This document shows, piece after piece, positions 39,870-47,241 of a stretch of DNA of 52,818 nt. Source of the stretch: Lachnospiraceae bacterium. Lineage in GTDB: Bacteria; Bacillota; Clostridia; Lachnospirales; Lachnospiraceae. The stretch spans positions 1 to 52,818 of the forward strand of contig JAKSPC010000009.1 of the NCBI GenBank assembly GCA_024405155.1, given 5' to 3'. The notes beneath the pieces were generated by a model. It was not told the origin of the DNA and made no database searches. It saw only the letters and a list, made by a program, of their open reading frames with translations. How positions within the stretch are numbered: position 1 is the first letter of the stretch; each line of letters starts with the position of its first letter. A program made the position numbers and the translations under genes.

Positions 39870-41006
39870 ATGAATCTGTTTTATAAACTTTTCAAACAGG
39901 ACCCGAATACAAGAGAGGGGATCATTGTAACGACATCAGGAATGGGAATTCTGGTGAATCTGCTGATTGCCGTGACCAAGATCGTTGTCGGTCTGATTTC
40001 CTCTTCTATTGCGATTATATCAGAAGGTGCCAATAACGCCGGAGATGCATTAAGCTCAGTTATGGCATTAATAGGGGCAAAGCTGGCAAAGAAACATCCG
40101 GACGAAAAGCATCCGTTCGGATACGGCAGAATAGAGTATCTCTGCGGACTGGTTATCGCTGTTGTGATACTGGTCACCGGAATTGAACTGCTGATCGGTT
40201 CGGCGAAACGTATATTCCATCCGGAAACGCTGCATATTTCCTATATCGCACTTGTTCTGGTGGCATTATCTGCGGCAGTTAAATTTTTTCTTGGAAATTA
40301 TACCGTCAGGATGGGCAGGAAGGTCGGATCCACAGCACTGGAAGCGGTGGGTACTGACTGCAAAACCGATTGCTTTGCTTCCATCATAACTATCGTGTCA
40401 GCATTGATCTTCCTTGTATTCAAATGGAATGTGGATGCTTATGCCGGTGTCATCACCTCTTTGCTGCTTATCAAGGCAGGGGTGGAAGCACTGCGGGAAA
40501 CGCTCAGTGAGATCCTCGGACGTCCCGGAGATAAGGAACTGGCCGCAAAGCTTTATAAAGAGATCCGCAGTACAGACGGAATTCTGGCGGCAGTGGATAT
40601 GATGCTGCATAACTACGGGCCGGAAGCCTGGTCAGGTTCGGTCAATGTGGAAATCGATCACAAGAAAACTGTGGGTGAGATCTATCAGTTCCTGCATGAA
40701 CTTCAACTCAGAATAATGCATGAATATCATGTGACCATGGTATTTGGTGTGTATGCTGTTGATTATGACGGTGAATACATGAAAGAACTGAGAAAAACGA
40801 TTGCCGGATTTATCAGAAAGCAGGAACATGTGAAGAGTTTTCATGCAGTATATATTGATCAGAGATCCGATAAGATATATTGCGATTTTATCGTTGATTA
40901 TGAGCTGAAGGACTGGGAAGAACTTAAGAAAGAGTTCGAGCAGTATATGGCAGAGAAATATACCGGTAAGGAAGTTGTCCTTACGATCGAAACGGAATAT
41001 GTCTGA
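39870..41006 (+). CDS. Cation diffusion facilitator (CDF) family transporter
   Basis: A 378-residue membrane transporter. Transmembrane segments lie at about 24-46, 83-105, 118-135 and 160-205, with metal-site residues in SEGANNAGDALSS and VGTDCKTDCFAS. The cytoplasmic domain (about 215-378) is extended relative to short CDF proteins. The first metal-binding motif has Asn in place of a His/Asp, as in some Mn/Fe-type members. It exports a divalent metal in exchange for protons. GGAG precedes the ATG at a good distance. Downstream genes follow on the same strand. Confidence 0.9.
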   Translation: MNLFYKLFKQDPNTREGIIVTTSGMGILVNLLIAVTKIVVGLISSSIAIISEGANNAGDALSSVMALIGAKLAKKHPDEKHPFGYGRIEYLCGLVIAVVILVTGIELLIGSAKRIFHPETLHISYIALVLVALSAAVKFFLGNYTVRMGRKVGSTALEAVGTDCKTDCFASIITIVSALIFLVFKWNVDAYAGVITSLLLIKAGVEALRETLSEILGRPGDKELAAKLYKEIRSTDGILAAVDMMLHNYGPEAWSGSVNVEIDHKKTVGEIYQFLHELQLRIMHEYHVTMVFGVYAVDYDGEYMKELRKTIAGFIRKQEHVKSFHAVYIDQRSDKIYCDFIVDYELKDWEELKKEFEQYMAEKYTGKEVVLTIETEYV

Positions 41007-41048
41007 GAGAGCGGCTATGAACATAACAAAGAAAAGGAGAGGCAGAAA

Positions 41049-41798
41049 ATGGACGAGAGATTGAAAACATTTGAGAAATACGTTGCTGAAGGCATGACAA
41101 CTGACAACATGATCAGATCGCTTGAGCTCATAGGGGCTCCGGTTTATGACGCGGAGACTCTTGAAAACATGAAGATATACAGCGATTATCTTCCCATGAT
41201 GAAAGAAGACCCCTATACGCAGGAACAGAGATATCTGCATATCCTGTGGGAGACCATCGATGTGGTCCCGCTGGGGATCAGCTGCAGATTTTCGATCCCC
41301 TTCCGAAGAATGATAGCAGAAAAGCTCTTTAAGAAATGCGGGACCGGATTTATCGCCTCTCCGCATTGCACATTCAACTTCGGCCACAGAATAGAAGTCG
41401 GAGACTATGTTGCCTGGAATACAGGCTGTTTCATTGACAGCAAAGGAACAGTTTCCTTTGGAGACAATGTAATGCTGGCAGAGAAAGTGACGATCTTTTC
41501 GCATGGTCATAATGAAGAAAATCACATGGAAAGAGCGTATAAGCCGGTAAGGATAGAAAAGAATGCCACGCTGTTCTGCGGCTCGACCGTACTGTGCGGG
41601 ATCACGATCGGTGAAGGCGCCGAAATCGGTGTAGGAGCAGTAGTGACGAAAGACGTTCCGGCCAATTCGGTTGCTGTCGGAAGTCCGGCAAGAGTGATCA
41701 GAGAAGTGAGACGTGACCCCGATGTTGACCCCAACCATTTCTTCTTTAACAAAAGAGCTTTCCAGCAGGACCTGGAACAGTATAGAAGAAATAAGTGA
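41049..41798 (+). CDS. Hexapeptide-repeat (maltose/galactoside type) O-acetyltransferase
   Basis: A 249-residue left-handed beta-helix acyltransferase. It has an N-terminal helical region and hexapeptide repeats from about residue 100 (FIASPHCTFNFGHRIEVGDYVAWNTGCFID in parts). The catalytic loop is TIFSHGHNEE with the His in SHGHN, and it closes with GAVVTKDVPANSVAVGSPARVI. It transfers acetyl from acetyl-CoA to a sugar or similar hydroxyl. AAGGAGAGG precedes the start. The N-terminus is longer than in classical maltose acetyltransferases. Confidence 0.85.
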   Translation: MDERLKTFEKYVAEGMTTDNMIRSLELIGAPVYDAETLENMKIYSDYLPMMKEDPYTQEQRYLHILWETIDVVPLGISCRFSIPFRRMIAEKLFKKCGTGFIASPHCTFNFGHRIEVGDYVAWNTGCFIDSKGTVSFGDNVMLAEKVTIFSHGHNEENHMERAYKPVRIEKNATLFCGSTVLCGITIGEGAEIGVGAVVTKDVPANSVAVGSPARVIREVRRDPDVDPNHFFFNKRAFQQDLEQYRRNK

Positions 41799-41835
41799 AC
41801 CGCAATAGGAGTAGAATGATAGGTGAGGAGACCAC

Positions 41836-41937
41836 ATGAAAATCGTGATCATTGATAAGGCCAAAGAACTTTTTGGAAAGTATTTCAAGAAGCTGCAGGA
41901 AACGTTGGATAAGAAAAGAAAACAGCGCAACGGCTGA
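41836..41937 (+). CDS. Small basic protein of 33 residues
   Basis: A short frame, MKIVIIDKAKELFGKYFKKL followed by QETLDKKRKQRNG. It has a good ribosome binding site (GAGGAG, 41825-41830) 5 nt before the ATG. It encodes an amphipathic, Lys-rich helix. It lies between two co-directional genes. Translation is plausible from the signals. The function is unknown; a membrane-surface peptide or regulator are options. Confidence 0.5.
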   Translation: MKIVIIDKAKELFGKYFKKLQETLDKKRKQRNG

Positions 41938-41957
41938 TGCGGGGAACCTGATTGGAT

Positions 41958-42593
41958 ATGACAACAAGAGAAGAAGTGCTGAAATATGGTCTGTCTTTCC
42001 CGGATACATATCAGGATGCCCCGTTTCATGATCCGAACTGGCAGCTTGTAAGATATGCGAAAAACAGGAAGGCCTTCCTGTGGACTTACGAGAAGGACGG
42101 CAATCTCTGGATCAATCTGAAAGTGAATCCCGAGTGGAGAAACTTCTGGAGAGATGCTTATGCGTCTGTTATTCCGGGATACCATCAGAACAAGGAGCAC
42201 TGGAATACGGTGGTCCTGGATGGAACGATCCCGGCAGGTGATATTCAGCGGATGATTGCCGAAAGTTACGATATGATTTCCGATTCTCCGACAAAGCGGA
42301 TCTATGAGGCTGTGAAGAAGATCCCCAGAGGATATGTGGCTGCTTATGGAACGGTGGCGGCCATGGCCGGAGACAGGAACATGGCAAGGGCCGTCGGAAA
42401 CGCGCTTCATAAGAATCCGGATCCGGATAACATTCCCTGCTACAGGGTGGTGAATGCAAAGGGCGAACTGTCCGGTGAGTTTGCTTTCGGCGGTGCCGGC
42501 GCCCAGCAGAAGCTTCTTGAAGCGGACGGAATAGAAGTGCTTAACGGCCGTGTCGATCTGGACAGGTACGGCTGGAAAGGATCATTTCATTAA
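41958..42593 (+). CDS. MmcQ/YjbR - methylguanine-DNA methyltransferase fusion
   Basis: A 211-residue fusion. Residues 1-105 are an MmcQ/YjbR-like domain (FPDTYQDAPFHDPNWQLVRY region). Residues about 115-205 are an Ada/Ogt-type alkyltransferase domain with VAAYGTVAAMAG, NPDPDNIPCYRVVN and FAFGGAGAQQ. The acceptor Cys of the usual PCHR motif is present, but the His is Tyr (PCYR). This could lower or alter dealkylation of O6-alkylguanine. The ATG at 41958 is chosen; a TTG six bases earlier has better spacing to GGGGAA and is an alternative. Confidence 0.82.
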   Translation: MTTREEVLKYGLSFPDTYQDAPFHDPNWQLVRYAKNRKAFLWTYEKDGNLWINLKVNPEWRNFWRDAYASVIPGYHQNKEHWNTVVLDGTIPAGDIQRMIAESYDMISDSPTKRIYEAVKKIPRGYVAAYGTVAAMAGDRNMARAVGNALHKNPDPDNIPCYRVVNAKGELSGEFAFGGAGAQQKLLEADGIEVLNGRVDLDRYGWKGSFH

Positions 42594-42699
42594 GATCCAG
42601 CTTCCTGTGAAGCATAGGCTCCGCAGGTTTATTGGATAAATATTATTTTTGGAGAGTGCTTTTTGATCAAGTACAGAACACTGGAGATTGTGGCATAAC

Positions 42700-42734
42700 C
42701 GGGAGGTTTGCTGACGATCGAAACAAACCTCCCG
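42700..42734. repeat. Perfect 11-bp inverted repeat
   Basis: CGGGAGGTTTG (42700-42710) and CAAACCTCCCG (42724-42734) flank a 13-nt loop. No T-run follows. It may be an attenuator, a weak terminator or an operator before the acetyltransferase gene. Confidence 0.75.
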
Positions 42735-42775
42735 CAGTAATGCAGCCAAGTTGACGGTTTTCAGGAGGTAAAACA

Positions 42776-43411
42776 ATGAATAAGAACAACGTAAAGTTTC
42801 GTTTAGAAAATAAAGAAGATCACAGAGAAGTTGAGAACCTTGTAAGGGAAAGCTTCTGGAATGTTTACAGACCCGGATGTCTGGAACATTACGTGCTGCA
42901 TAAGCTCAGGGCAGATAAGGATTTTGTGCCGGAGCTTGATTTCGTGATGGAAAAAGACGGAAAGATCATCGGCCAGAATGTCTTTGTCAGGGCGGTCATC
43001 AAGGCGGATGACGGCAGAGAGATCCCCATTATGACAATGGGGCCGATCTGTATCAGCCCGGAGTATAAGAGACAGGGGTACGGAAAGCTGCTTCTGGATC
43101 ATTCGCTCGCTCAGGCGGCAAGGATGGGATGCGGAGCGGTCTGCTTTGAAGGGAACATTCTGTTCTACGGAAAAAGCGGATTCACGTATGCAAGTGAGTA
43201 CGGCATCCGGTATCACGGTCTTCCGGAAGGCGAAGACGCCTCCTTCTTTCTTTGCAAAGAACTGATCCCCGGTTATCTGGACGGGATCCGCGGAGAATAT
43301 GCCACGCCAAAAGGATACTTTGCCTGTGAGGAAGATCCGGAAGGCTTTGCATCTTACGAAGCCACATTTCCCCCGAAGGAGAAACTGAAACTTCCGGGCC
43401 AGCTTTTCTAA
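42776..43411 (+). CDS. GNAT-family N-acetyltransferase
   Basis: A 211-residue GNAT protein. The acetyl-CoA-binding motif A is ISPEYKRQGYGKLLLDH (about 97-113), preceded by beta-strand MTMGPICI. Motif B reads FYGKSGFTYASEYGIRYHG. The C-terminal tail of about 45 residues is not part of the core fold. AGGAGG precedes the ATG. The substrate is unknown. Confidence 0.85.
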   Translation: MNKNNVKFRLENKEDHREVENLVRESFWNVYRPGCLEHYVLHKLRADKDFVPELDFVMEKDGKIIGQNVFVRAVIKADDGREIPIMTMGPICISPEYKRQGYGKLLLDHSLAQAARMGCGAVCFEGNILFYGKSGFTYASEYGIRYHGLPEGEDASFFLCKELIPGYLDGIRGEYATPKGYFACEEDPEGFASYEATFPPKEKLKLPGQLF

Positions 43412-43562
43412 ACAAACACTAAGACCCGTTGACAGGCGGCAGAGAACTTTCTCTGCCGCCTATACGGCGGTCGTGATCAATGAAATGAAAAATGGGTGTC
43501 TTGGTAAGGCTGCAGTAAACCCATAAATGAGGAATGGGGAAAACAAAGGCGGGAGGGCTATA

Positions 43563-43902
43563 CAGACTGATAAAGAAAAACTCTGATTTGGTCCGTCGGA
43601 TAATTGAAGCCCCGAGAAAAACAGACAGACTATTATCCAATAATACCGATTCAGTCCGTCGAAAATCAGGCGGACAAGGGAAAACAGACAGACCATTATG
43701 AGAAAACATTGATTTAGTCTGATGATAAAGAAAAGTTGCTGCAGACCGAATGGGAATTTTGTCGAATTAGTCCGCTCAAAAAGAAGAAAAGCCTGAAACG
43801 GATGCGGACTAAAACCTTTGTTTAAGGAAATCGGTCCGCCCAAAAAGAAGAAAGACCTGAAACGGATGCGGACTAAACCTCTGTTTAAAGAAACCAGTCC
43901 GC
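43563..43902. repeat. Second array of alternating inverted half-sites, ~63-bp period
   Basis: The gap 43412-43926 contains no convincing gene. Two interleaved half-site series are present: CAGACT/CGGACT type starting at 43563, 43626, 43689, 43742, 43805 and 43869, and (A/G)GTCCG type starting at 43590, 43653, 43716, 43769, 43833 and 43896. Steps within each series are 63, 63, 53, 63-64 and 63-64 bp, so exactly one unit is 10 bp short in both series. The last two units (43769-43902) are the best conserved. The layout mirrors the array at 185-585 but with a different core. The function is unknown. Confidence 0.75.
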
Positions 43903-43926
43903 TGAACAATCAATCGGAACGTAAAC

Positions 43927-44466
43927 ATGATTAAAACCATACGCTACGGATCGAACACAATAAGAGCTGCGGCCGCCAATATCATCACGGTAAGCCGGAT
44001 GCTGTTTTCGCTTCTGCTGCTTTTGCTTCCGACTCGTTCTTTCCTTTTTGCGGCAGCTTATCTGCTTTGCGGCGTGACCGATGTACTGGATGGCTTTGTC
44101 GCACGCAAGCTGCACACGGAAAGCGAAAAGGGAGCGATGCTGGACAGCGCGGCGGATCTTTTCTTTGCAGTCGTATATGTGGTGAGGATCCTGCCGCTTC
44201 TGAACGTTCCTCGATGGGCGCTGATCTGGGCTGCGATCATTGCGGTGATAAAAGTCGCTGGGATCCTGATCGCAAGCAGGAAAGCACATAAACTCACGAT
44301 CGAGCATTCCTTCGGCAATAAACTCACGGGGCTTCTGCTTTTCCTTCTGCCGCTGTCAGTCTGTGCCGCGGACGTGAAATATGGAGCGGCAATCGTGTGC
44401 ATCACCGCGACGGCAGCGGTAATCAGAGAAATAATAAATGTAAAGAGGTACAAATCATGGCTGTGA
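43927..44466 (+). CDS. CDP-alcohol phosphatidyltransferase family protein
   Basis: A 179-residue integral membrane enzyme with the full family signature D-G-x2-A-R-x8-G-x3-D-x3-D (DGFVARKLHTESEKGAMLDS then AAD; about residues 54-76). Five to six transmembrane segments surround it. It would transfer a phosphatidyl or other phospho-alcohol group from a CDP-linked donor. It is shorter and more divergent than PgsA. Given CDP-choline production in this window, choline phospholipid or polymer synthesis is conceivable, but glycerol-phosphate or inositol acceptors are as likely. It overlaps the next gene by 10 nt. Confidence 0.85.
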   Translation: MIKTIRYGSNTIRAAAANIITVSRMLFSLLLLLLPTRSFLFAAAYLLCGVTDVLDGFVARKLHTESEKGAMLDSAADLFFAVVYVVRILPLLNVPRWALIWAAIIAVIKVAGILIASRKAHKLTIEHSFGNKLTGLLLFLLPLSVCAADVKYGAAIVCITATAAVIREIINVKRYKSWL

Positions 44467-44987
44467 ATAAAAAAGATTATGCCGAAACCGCAGTCGGGGC
44501 TTGTTTGACATGGAAAGACACGGCTTCGGAACAAAGGATCGTCAGGCTTCGTGAACGGCCGGATCTGAAAGAGAAAGCGGCAGAGTGGTTCTCATTCAAA
44601 TGGAATGTGCCGAAGTCTGCTTATGTGGAAAGCATCGAGGAATCGTTTTCCGCTGTTGTGCCCTCCTGGTATCTCTGCCTTTCCGGTGACAGGATCATTG
44701 CCGGCATGGGAGTGATAGAAAACGACTTTCACAACAGACCTGACCTGACGCCGAATGTCTGCGCGGTATTTACAGAACCGGAATACAGAAATGGGGGGAT
44801 CTGCGGCAAACTGCTTCAGTTTGTCTGCGAAGATATGAGAGAGTCCGGGATCGATACGCTTTATCTTCTGACGGATCATACGGGTTTTTACGAGCGTTAT
44901 GGATGGAAATACCTTTGCCCGGTACAGGGGGACGGGGAAGAAGAGATGTCACGGATGTACGTGCATACTGCAGAGGCGGCCAATTAA
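44457..44987 (+). CDS. GNAT-family N-acetyltransferase
   Basis: A 176-residue GNAT protein with motif A in VFTEPEYRNGGICGKLLQFV (about 100-119) and the C-terminal strand-helix pair LYLLTDHTGFYERYGW. AAAGAGGT lies 7 nt before the ATG at 44457; the upstream open frame to 44397 overlaps the preceding gene and is rejected. Co-transcribed with the phosphatidyltransferase. The substrate is unknown. Confidence 0.85.
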   Translation: MAVNKKDYAETAVGACLTWKDTASEQRIVRLRERPDLKEKAAEWFSFKWNVPKSAYVESIEESFSAVVPSWYLCLSGDRIIAGMGVIENDFHNRPDLTPNVCAVFTEPEYRNGGICGKLLQFVCEDMRESGIDTLYLLTDHTGFYERYGWKYLCPVQGDGEEEMSRMYVHTAEAAN

Positions 44988-44991
44988 GAAA

Positions 44992-45026
44992 GTGCCCGCC
45001 GGAAGCCCGTGGGCTGTACCGGGCAC
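44992..45026. terminator. Compound hairpin between convergent genes
   Basis: GTGCCCG (44992-44998) pairs with CGGGCAC (45020-45026) and encloses AGCCC/GGGCT. A T-run is lacking, so termination efficiency is uncertain. It lies between the convergent acetyltransferase and azlD. Confidence 0.5.
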
Positions 45027-45061
45027 AATTGAGCCGGACAACCCATTTGCTTCTGATTTGT

Positions 45062-45388
45062 TCAGATAAAGACCGACTGGACCAGAAACATGTACAGAAC
45101 CGTTCCTCCGGCGATGCTTAACAGAGTGTTCTTTTTCCACTTGCGCAATACAACGATGAAGGCGATGGCGATGAGTTCCGGCAGGCAGTGGAGCCGGGAA
45201 AAAACGGCATCCTTAAGGCAATATACCACCAGCATACCGATGACGGCGCAGGGCAGGACGGAAGCCAGGTAGGAAATGAATTTCGGCGGTGTTTTCCCCT
45301 CCGGAAAGACGAGAAAAGCGGAGAACCTTGTGATCTGGGTTCCCAGAGCAACAACGGCGATCGTAAGAACTTTCTGCAAGGTGGTCAT
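45062..45388 (-). CDS. azlD: Branched-chain amino acid exporter subunit AzlD
   Basis: A 108-residue membrane protein with about four transmembrane segments and the AzlD-type start ([15 protein letters not shown]) and [15 protein letters not shown]. It forms a two-subunit exporter with AzlC. It overlaps the end of azlC by 4 nt (ATGA), showing coupled translation. Confidence 0.88.
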   Translation of the reverse strand: MTTLQKVLTIAVVALGTQITRFSAFLVFPEGKTPPKFISYLASVLPCAVIGMLVVYCLKDAVFSRLHCLPELIAIAFIVVLRKWKKNTLLSIAGGTVLYMFLVQSVFI

Positions 45389-46071
45389 TGTGCTGCCTCC
45401 TTTTTGCTTTTAAGAAATATGAAGCAGGCCACGATCAGCGCCATGGCCGGAAGCAGGAACTGTCCGCTTCCGAAGATCATGAGGCATACGAAAGAGGCGC
45501 CGACGCCGATGAGCGCGGGCCGGTGCTCCGAAGACTCCTCCCACTGGTTAAGGAACATCACCACGAAAAGGGCGGTCATGACGAACTCGATGCCAGTGGT
45601 GTTAAAGTGGATCACGTAGCCAAGCAGAGCCCCCAGGGCGGAACCGGTGACCCAGTAGATCTGGTTTAGAAGCGTGACGAAAAACATGAACCAGCCTCTG
45701 TCCACGTCTGCCGGCGGGGTGACCGCGCAGTTGATGGAGAAGGTCTCGTCACACATGCCGAAGATCAGATACAGTTTTTTCCATCCGGTGTTCTTGTATT
45801 TCTCCAGCAGGGAAATGCCGTAGAACAGGTGCCGGGCGTTGACCATCAGGGTAAGAAAAAAAGCGGCCGGAAGGTTGAATGCGGAAAGCAGCAGATCCAC
45901 CGTGACGAACTGCATGGATCCCGCATAAATGAACAGGCTCATGCACACGGGGTACCAGAAGGAAAAGCCCTTGCTTTTCATCAGAAACCCGTAAGACATC
46001 CCCAGAAAGAGAAAGCCCACGGCGATCGGTATGGTGTATGGAAAAGCAGCCTTGAAAGCTTTTGTTTTCAT
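45385..46071 (-). CDS. azlC: Branched-chain amino acid exporter subunit AzlC
   Basis: A 228-residue membrane protein of the AzlC/YgaZ family. Motifs are [26 protein letters not shown] and [12 protein letters not shown], with five to six transmembrane segments. It exports branched-chain amino acids or analogues together with AzlD. An AAAGGAG ribosome binding site lies upstream. No Lrp-type regulator is adjacent. Confidence 0.9.
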   Translation of the reverse strand: MKTKAFKAAFPYTIPIAVGFLFLGMSYGFLMKSKGFSFWYPVCMSLFIYAGSMQFVTVDLLLSAFNLPAAFFLTLMVNARHLFYGISLLEKYKNTGWKKLYLIFGMCDETFSINCAVTPPADVDRGWFMFFVTLLNQIYWVTGSALGALLGYVIHFNTTGIEFVMTALFVVMFLNQWEESSEHRPALIGVGASFVCLMIFGSGQFLLPAMALIVACFIFLKSKKEAAQ

Positions 46072-46144
46072 CGGATTTCGCTCCTTTATCTGCTGCTATG
46101 ATAACCACATCGGAATACGAAATCAATGACAAAATGTGTTGAAA

Positions 46145-47149
46145 TCACCTGTGAGCCAGCAGTGCTTCATCTATGACGGAGGCGGTGATGCGCCGGGAGC
46201 CGGCAAAGAGATGTGTGTAGAAATCCTCCGTGACTTTGGACGAAGTATGTCCAAGGTGTTCGGAAACGATCTTCATAGGGACACCTTCATTGATCAGGAT
46301 GGATGCATTGGCATGTCTCAAGTCATGAATATGCAGTCCCGGCATGCCGGCGCTCTTCATCATTTCCCGGAAACAGTTGTTTAAATAATCGCCGCTCATA
46401 AAGCCGCCTTTCCGTCCCGTAAAAACAGAGCGCGTGGCGATCCAGTCTCTGCCGGCCGCTTTCCGTAATTGCTCCACTTCTTGTTTCTGCTCTTTGAGTA
46501 TCAGAAGTGACATGGAATTCAGGGGGACGACCCGGTGAGAGGATGGCGTCTTGGGACTGTCCAGAACGTTTTCTTTTCCGATCCGGTACAGCGTGCGCCG
46601 CACCGTCAGTTCTGCCTTATCAAAATCGATATCGTCCCAGTAGAGACCGATCAGTTCTCCCCTCCTGAGGCCTGTGAACAGAAGGAGTTTGATGGCTCTT
46701 CCCACCTGTTCGTTGGAAAGCCTGTCACACATGCGGATCACCTGCCTGCAGTTGTCCAGATCCAGAAATAGGCGCTCCTTTGGTTCCATCCGGATCTTTG
46801 TGGCATCAGTCACGGGATTCTTTATCAGGATGCCTTTTCGCACGGCAGTCGTGAAAACGGCGGAAAGTGCCATGCGGATCTGGCGGATCGTGGCAGAAGA
46901 AAGACGGCGGCCTTTCGTGAGAGCCCCTTCGGTGATCAGAGCTGCAAAAAGATTGTCCAGCCGGATGACAGATATGTCACAGAGCCGCATTTCCCCGATG
47001 TAGGGGAGCACATAGATCTGCAGAAGATTCCGGTTGTTGTAAATGGTATGTTCTTTTAATGTCTGCGGCGCTACAACGGTATAGTACCACCGGACCAGCT
47101 CCGAGAGTGTGTTTTCGGCGGTAATATCCTCTGTCAGTTTAAAACGCAT
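46145..47149 (-). CDS. Tyrosine recombinase / integrase 2
   Basis: A 334-residue homologue of recombinase 1 (22016). The N-terminal core-binding domain includes LKEHTIYNNRNLLQIYVLPYIGEMRLCDIS (in parts). The catalytic residues are complete: R in TGLRRGEL, K in SPKTPSSHR, HDLRHANAS, LGHTSSKVTEDFY. The start at 47149 has GGAGGAGGAAG just before it; the longer frame to 47179 is rejected. It lies 92 bp downstream of CBP gene 4 on the same strand, with a terminator between, the same order as gene 3 and recombinase 1. Its target site is unknown. Confidence 0.9.
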   Translation of the reverse strand: MRFKLTEDITAENTLSELVRWYYTVVAPQTLKEHTIYNNRNLLQIYVLPYIGEMRLCDISVIRLDNLFAALITEGALTKGRRLSSATIRQIRMALSAVFTTAVRKGILIKNPVTDATKIRMEPKERLFLDLDNCRQVIRMCDRLSNEQVGRAIKLLLFTGLRRGELIGLYWDDIDFDKAELTVRRTLYRIGKENVLDSPKTPSSHRVVPLNSMSLLILKEQKQEVEQLRKAAGRDWIATRSVFTGRKGGFMSGDYLNNCFREMMKSAGMPGLHIHDLRHANASILINEGVPMKIVSEHLGHTSSKVTEDFYTHLFAGSRRITASVIDEALLAHR

Positions 47150-47198
47150 AATTCTTCCTCCTCCACTAACAGATACCACGAAGAATTGAAATTAAGCT

Positions 47199-47227
47199 GA
47201 AAAAAGGGAGCCCGCTGCCGGACTCCC
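47199..47227 (-). terminator. Terminator of CBP gene 4
   Basis: On the minus strand GGGAG-T-CC / GG-G-CTCCC with a short loop is followed by six T. It lies between gene 4 and recombinase 2. Confidence 0.8.
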
Positions 47228-47241
47228 TGAAAAACGGGAAA

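Noticed and set aside
40632-42410. 592-codon minus-strand open frame
   Set aside because: It is antisense to three recognisable plus-strand genes (CDF transporter, acetyltransferase, MGMT fusion) and has no start signals or motifs.
43460-43909. Minus-strand frame with apparent 21-residue repeats across the second array
   Set aside because: The 63-bp period mimics coding repeats, but one 53-bp unit breaks the frame relation and there is no ribosome binding site; the repeat is better read as DNA or RNA structure.
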